The position numbers and the translations under genes were made by a program. Below the pieces are notes generated by a model. The model worked only from the letters and a program-made list of their open reading frames with translations. It was not told the origin of the DNA and searched no databases. A stretch of DNA of 64,000 nt from JBGVSA01 sp047605765 (GTDB lineage Bacteria; Pseudomonadota; Gammaproteobacteria; Burkholderiales; Rhodocyclaceae), in the NCBI GenBank assembly GCA_047605765.1, contig JASGFB010000005.1, forward strand, positions 1-64,000. The letters are read 5' to 3'. Of this stretch, positions 60,526-64,000 are shown in pieces. Within the stretch, counting starts at the first letter, position 1. Every line of letters starts with the position of its first letter.

Positions 60526-62604
60526 CTAATCGATTGACAAGTGATAAACAGCAAAAGACAGCGCGCGCGGATCGCCCGTACCCGGCGGCGCGGCGGCCAC
60601 ATCCGATTGAAAATCAAGCACATTGGCGCCTGGATTCATCACGACTTGACGGCTCACGGTATGCGGTTGCCCGGGCCGTAGATCCACCCTTTCGATGACC
60701 TGGCCGTTCCACGACACGTCCAGATGGCGGGCGACCAGTGTCGTCAGAACAAAATCGATGCGCGCGCTCGTCTTGCCGTCACCGGCCACACTGATGCGCG
60801 CGCGGTCGCCCGTGGCCCAGCGGTGATCGCCCTCGTCGCCGGCCCAATTGGCGACGAACCCGATCCGGCGCGGCAATTTGGCCTCAGGGTTGGGCGTCAG
60901 CGCGAAGGCAATCAGATCCGGCGAATCTGCCAGTTCCTTGAGCCCGGCCTGTCGCAAGGCACCGATCAGCGCGGCCCCGCGGTCGGCATAGCCACGCCTA
61001 TTAATCATCAAAGCATGAAAGCCGAAGGACTCAAGCGCCCGCACCATCTGGTCCGCAGGCCGCGCCGCCACGGCATCCTGCCAATCGGCGTCGCCGCGTC
61101 CCTTGTTGGTTCCGTACGAATAACGCAATCCCTGCGTAAACACGTAGGGGCGGAAATGCTCGTAATCGAGCATGGCCTGGATCGGCGGAACCTCCGGGAA
61201 CGGCGCCACGGGTAACTGAAACACCATTGCGCCGGCAGGCAAACCGTCCTCCAGGGCATGTGCAAAGGTCCGGTCCGCCTGGTGCATGGCCGCCGCTTCG
61301 GCAACCACTGCGGCGGGCATGCGGCCAGGCACCTGATCCCAGATCCCGAAAGCGGCCACGACCAGCGCCAGTGGCCAGGCGTGACGGGGGGCGACATGCC
61401 GGCTGGCCCATTGGCACAGATAGAGCAAGCCCAATGCCAGCAGATAGATGCTGAAGCGGTTAGTGCCCCTGAACAGTACCAAGCCCAGCGACCCCAGCAG
61501 CAGATTGACCCCGCCGGTGCTGGCATAGGCAAACACCCACACGGCTTGCCACCACTGCATGCTCGGGCGGTCATGCGCCGACAATACAGCCTTGATGCCG
61601 GAGGCAATCAGGCCGACCAGACCGATGGCGCCAATCACACCCAGGTAGGTGGACCAGATCTCGCCGACGACGCCGATGCGTTCGATGTACAGACGGCGCG
61701 CAACGCCTTGCCACCACGTCGAATGATGTCCGTCGAACGGGTAGAACAGATCGGGCAGGCGCAGACCGTAGGTGTCGAGTGCCATCAGGCTGCGGGTAAT
61801 CGCGCCGCCGTTGCGGCCGTGCATAGCCGTATAGCTCAGGGTGTCGATGTTGGCGGCGATAAAACCGATGCCCACGCAGGCAATCAGCAGCACCGGCACC
61901 CACAGCGCGACGCGCTGCTTGCGCACCCAATGCAATATCGCCACAAAGCCCAGCAACTGCACGAACATCCAGGCGTAGTAGGGATTGAGCAGGCCCGCCA
62001 TGAGCGCCAGCAGGCAGGCCAGCCCCATGCTGCGCCCGCGCTCGGAGAGCGAGCGCGGCTCGCATGCCCACCAGGTGGCATACAGCATGAGCGGCACGTG
62101 CCAGTACATCGTCAGGATGAGGTGATCCAACCCCCGTGCGAAGGCATAGAAGCTCAATCCATAAAGCACCCCGCCCGCCCACGCGAAGGCGGGCGTGCAC
62201 CGCAGGCGCCGCGCCACGAACCAGAACGACCCGCCCGCCGCCACCTGCGCGCCCATGACATACACATTAGACGCCTGGGCCAGGCCGATCAGCTTGCCCA
62301 GCCAGCCCATGGTGGCGTACATCCAATCCTCTGTTACTGGCCAGTCGTTCCAGTTGGCGCCGAACGGCGCCCCCAGGTGCGCCACGGTCTTCTGCAGCAA
62401 CGGCCAGATGTCGCCATCCATGTAGGCCTTGGCGATACTTAACATGAGCAGGCCATCGCCGCGCGACACGGTCGGGATGGCCCATGCCGCCAGGCTGGTC
62501 TTGCGGTAATACACACACCACACCACGGCGATCACGATCGCCATGGACACTGCCTGAATGATCGACCTGTAGCGGGGGCTTGCCTGTGCGAAAGGAGGCA
62601 TCAT
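60526..62604 (-). CDS. Large multi-pass membrane protein, possible GT-C glycosyltransferase
   Basis: This 692-residue protein has about 11-13 predicted membrane segments in its first 430 residues and a soluble C-terminal region of about 250 residues with beta-rich sequence (about 590-690). The first loop after helix 1 is long and holds TVSRGDGLLMLSIAKAYMDGDIWPLL. This resembles GT-C-fold mannosyl- and arabinosyl-type transferases and YfhO-like proteins that use lipid-linked sugars. I do not recognise a named family. It sits upstream of rfbF in transcription and 18 bases from rfbF's start, so it is likely part of the locus. Confidence 0.6.
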   Translation of the reverse strand: MMPPFAQASPRYRSIIQAVSMAIVIAVVWCVYYRKTSLAAWAIPTVSRGDGLLMLSIAKAYMDGDIWPLLQKTVAHLGAPFGANWNDWPVTEDWMYATMGWLGKLIGLAQASNVYVMGAQVAAGGSFWFVARRLRCTPAFAWAGGVLYGLSFYAFARGLDHLILTMYWHVPLMLYATWWACEPRSLSERGRSMGLACLLALMAGLLNPYYAWMFVQLLGFVAILHWVRKQRVALWVPVLLIACVGIGFIAANIDTLSYTAMHGRNGGAITRSLMALDTYGLRLPDLFYPFDGHHSTWWQGVARRLYIERIGVVGEIWSTYLGVIGAIGLVGLIASGIKAVLSAHDRPSMQWWQAVWVFAYASTGGVNLLLGSLGLVLFRGTNRFSIYLLALGLLYLCQWASRHVAPRHAWPLALVVAAFGIWDQVPGRMPAAVVAEAAAMHQADRTFAHALEDGLPAGAMVFQLPVAPFPEVPPIQAMLDYEHFRPYVFTQGLRYSYGTNKGRGDADWQDAVAARPADQMVRALESFGFHALMINRRGYADRGAALIGALRQAGLKELADSPDLIAFALTPNPEAKLPRRIGFVANWAGDEGDHRWATGDRARISVAGDGKTSARIDFVLTTLVARHLDVSWNGQVIERVDLRPGQPHTVSRQVVMNPGANVLDFQSDVAAAPPGTGDPRALSFAVYHLSID

Positions 62605-62643
62605 GTGTGCGAGTGGAGTGTTGGAAGAAAGGTGCGCTGCGCT

Positions 62644-63654
62644 TTATGTTCCCTGCCAATGACTCGGCCCGGCGACGAACGAAACACCGGGAGACATGGC
62701 ATTTTGTATTACATTGTCATCATCCCACAACGCAGCGAACAGATCGCGCGGGGCGATCAGCGCCGCACATTCACGCGTCAGGCAACCGTTGTAAGCGTCA
62801 CGGGAGAACTGGATGCATGGGCTGCAGTCGACCTCGGCGAACACCACTCTGTTATGCCGTCCGAATGGCGCGTAGCGCCACCACGGGCTGGAAGTGAACA
62901 CGCCCAGCACCGGCACCACCATCGAAGCCAGGTGAAGGGTGCCGCTGTCGGCACCGACCACCACGTCGCACTGGCCGAGGCGCGCATGAAACGCCTCGAT
63001 ATCGGCACCACCGATCAATACGTCGACCGACCCGCCCAGCAAACGCGCCAGCAAGTGGGCTTCGGCACGTTCCTGCGGGCCGCCGATGAGACACAGTTGC
63101 GTCACGTCGCGGTCGGACAGCAGGCGGGCAAATTCATGCCAGAACACCGTCGGCAGCTTGTTCGAGGTGAATCCGGCCGACAGGCATATGCCGACGTGGT
63201 CGATCGCGCTCGGCCAGGCGCCGGGGCGCCATCCGGCATACGCCGTACGCGAGTAATGGCCAGTCCACGGCGCCAACGTATCGCGCTGCCGCGCCGTCTC
63301 GTGATCGACGATACCGCTGCGCATGGTCTGCAGCACGCCCGGGAAATCGGCGGCCAGGGCGTCGATGGCACCGTCATCGCGCAAATAGAAGACCTGCGCA
63401 TGCGTGGCCAGGATGTCACGCACCACCGGACCGGCATCCGGCGCGTCGCCCCCCTTGGCCAGATGCGGTAGGCGCAAAGGATGGAAGGCCAGCTCGGACG
63501 GCAGAAAGTGATCGTGCAAAAAACGGTTGGCCGGCGCGGCATAAAGATCGAACGCGCCGATGCACGCATGCAGCGCCCGCAGCGCCGGCAGGCTCAGCAC
63601 GAAGTCGCCCAGATGGTCGGGCTTGATGACAGCGACCTCAGCCATGGCGGTCAT
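62644..63654 (-). CDS. GT9 family glycosyltransferase (heptosyltransferase-like)
   Basis: This 336-residue protein has VAVIKPDHLGDFVLSLPALRAL at the N terminus and GADSGTLHLASMVVPVLGVFTSS in the C-terminal domain, both diagnostic of GT9 ADP-heptose-type transferases. The C-terminal part contains DCSPCIQFSRDAYNGCLTREC. It may add heptose or another sugar to the LPS core. It overlaps the gene at the right edge by 17 bases and precedes the large membrane protein by 39 bases. Confidence 0.88.
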   Translation of the reverse strand: MTAMAEVAVIKPDHLGDFVLSLPALRALHACIGAFDLYAAPANRFLHDHFLPSELAFHPLRLPHLAKGGDAPDAGPVVRDILATHAQVFYLRDDGAIDALAADFPGVLQTMRSGIVDHETARQRDTLAPWTGHYSRTAYAGWRPGAWPSAIDHVGICLSAGFTSNKLPTVFWHEFARLLSDRDVTQLCLIGGPQERAEAHLLARLLGGSVDVLIGGADIEAFHARLGQCDVVVGADSGTLHLASMVVPVLGVFTSSPWWRYAPFGRHNRVVFAEVDCSPCIQFSRDAYNGCLTRECAALIAPRDLFAALWDDDNVIQNAMSPGVSFVAGPSHWQGT

Positions 63655-64000
63655 CGAACGCTTCGCCCAGCTTCAACGCTACTTTCTCATTGATCATCGC
63701 CGCCACGGTGGCGGTCGTCAGGCGCAGGCTGACGTACTCGATCAGGACATACACCAGGTTGACCGGCACACGCAGCACCCCACCGGTCATCACACGGCCG
63801 AGGGCCCGCGACAGGGCTACACGGCGCTCCTGCTGAATGCCATACAGATAATCGAGCGAGAACGAATCGGCCGGCATGTCCGCCGCACCGACAGGCAATA
63901 TCCGTGTGCGATGGGTCAGCACCCATTGGCCCAGACGGCTGACCGGCGCGCGGGTCCGCAGCGCTCGCGCGGCGGGGCCCGTGTCGGCAGGGCCCGGCAC
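63638..64000 (-). CDS. C-terminal part of an unidentified protein, cut by window edge
   Basis: Only the last 120 residues or so are in the window, as the gene runs in from beyond 64000. The visible part is basic and has a hydrophobic segment, VPVNLVYVLIEYVSL, and a nearby ALSRALGRVM stretch. I do not recognise it; by position it is probably another surface-polysaccharide enzyme. It overlaps the GT9 gene by 17 bases. Confidence 0.5.
   Translation of the reverse strand: MPGPADTGPAARALRTRAPVSRLGQWVLTHRTRILPVGAADMPADSFSLDYLYGIQQERRVALSRALGRVMTGGVLRVPVNLVYVLIEYVSLRLTTATVAAMINEKVALKLGEAFDDRHG

Overview
The window looks like a stretch of chromosome from a high-GC betaproteobacterium (Burkholderiales or Rhodocyclales; I cannot fix the genus). 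The reasons are the GC-rich third codon positions, a hemL-thiE-thiD-rubredoxin-pilGHIJ-chpA run, an mpl / tlpA-like / aroQ / accBC / prmA / DUF3426 / tpx run, and an olsBA pair. Most of it is orderly, tightly packed chromosome. Two stretches are accessory in character: a toxin-antitoxin island at about 4.2-8.8 kb and a surface-polysaccharide locus from 44.7 kb to the right edge.

1-4.2 kb: a poly-C tract, an orphan OmpR-type regulator with a degenerate acidic pocket, a MipA/OmpV outer-membrane protein, and a translationally coupled histidine kinase/response regulator pair. Upstream of that pair are two pairs of 11-bp-spaced GCAATGT direct repeats. 4.2-8.8 kb: a toxin-antitoxin island holding a ParS/MbcA-like antitoxin fragment, an AbiEi-type antitoxin with an elaborate palindromic promoter, its AbiEii-type toxin gene wrecked by an internal deletion and frameshift, and an apparently intact DarTG module. 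The island ends at a tRNA-Ala(CGC) gene with a clear promoter and terminator.

9-13.5 kb: an ABC importer made of a fused double permease and an ATPase with a C-terminal accessory domain (no binding protein nearby), an AzlCD branched-chain amino acid exporter and a small unknown gene. 13.5-17.1 kb: a LysR regulator divergent from an FMN azoreductase and two pirins, a likely electrophile or quinone stress unit. 17.1-20.2 kb: hemL, thiE and thiD (heme and thiamine synthesis) with a divergent rubredoxin.

20.4-30.5 kb: the pilG-pilH-pilI-pilJ-chpA chemosensory cluster for twitching motility. It ends in a 2126-residue CheA-like hybrid kinase that sits behind an intrinsic terminator. 30.6-39.3 kb: peptidoglycan recycling (mpl), a nucleotidyltransferase-like protein, a TlpA-like thioredoxin, aroQ, accB-accC (fatty acid synthesis), prmA, a zinc-ribbon DUF3426 protein, tpx and dgkA. 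39.3-44.7 kb: a GT4 glycosyltransferase, a PfkB kinase, a glycine-zipper lipoprotein, olsB-olsA (ornithine lipids) and apaH.

44.7-64 kb, all on the minus strand: a polysaccharide (probably O-antigen) locus. It holds a 5'-truncated gene at the right edge, a GT9 transferase, a large membrane protein, rfbF-rfbG-rfbH (CDP-glucose to CDP-4-keto-3,6-dideoxyhexose), a membrane-anchored GT2, gmd-rmd (GDP-D-rhamnose), two GT4 enzymes, a fused GT2-GT4, a GT2, an epimerase, a WecA/WbpL-type initiating transferase and a WbpM/CapD-type dehydratase. Many junctions are 1-10 nt overlaps, so the locus reads as a few long operons.

I found no wholly unknown multi-gene system. The most informative regions are the toxin-antitoxin island with its decayed AbiE-like toxin and operator-rich promoter, the several embedded hairpins, and the CDP-dideoxysugar pathway whose last steps are not in the window.
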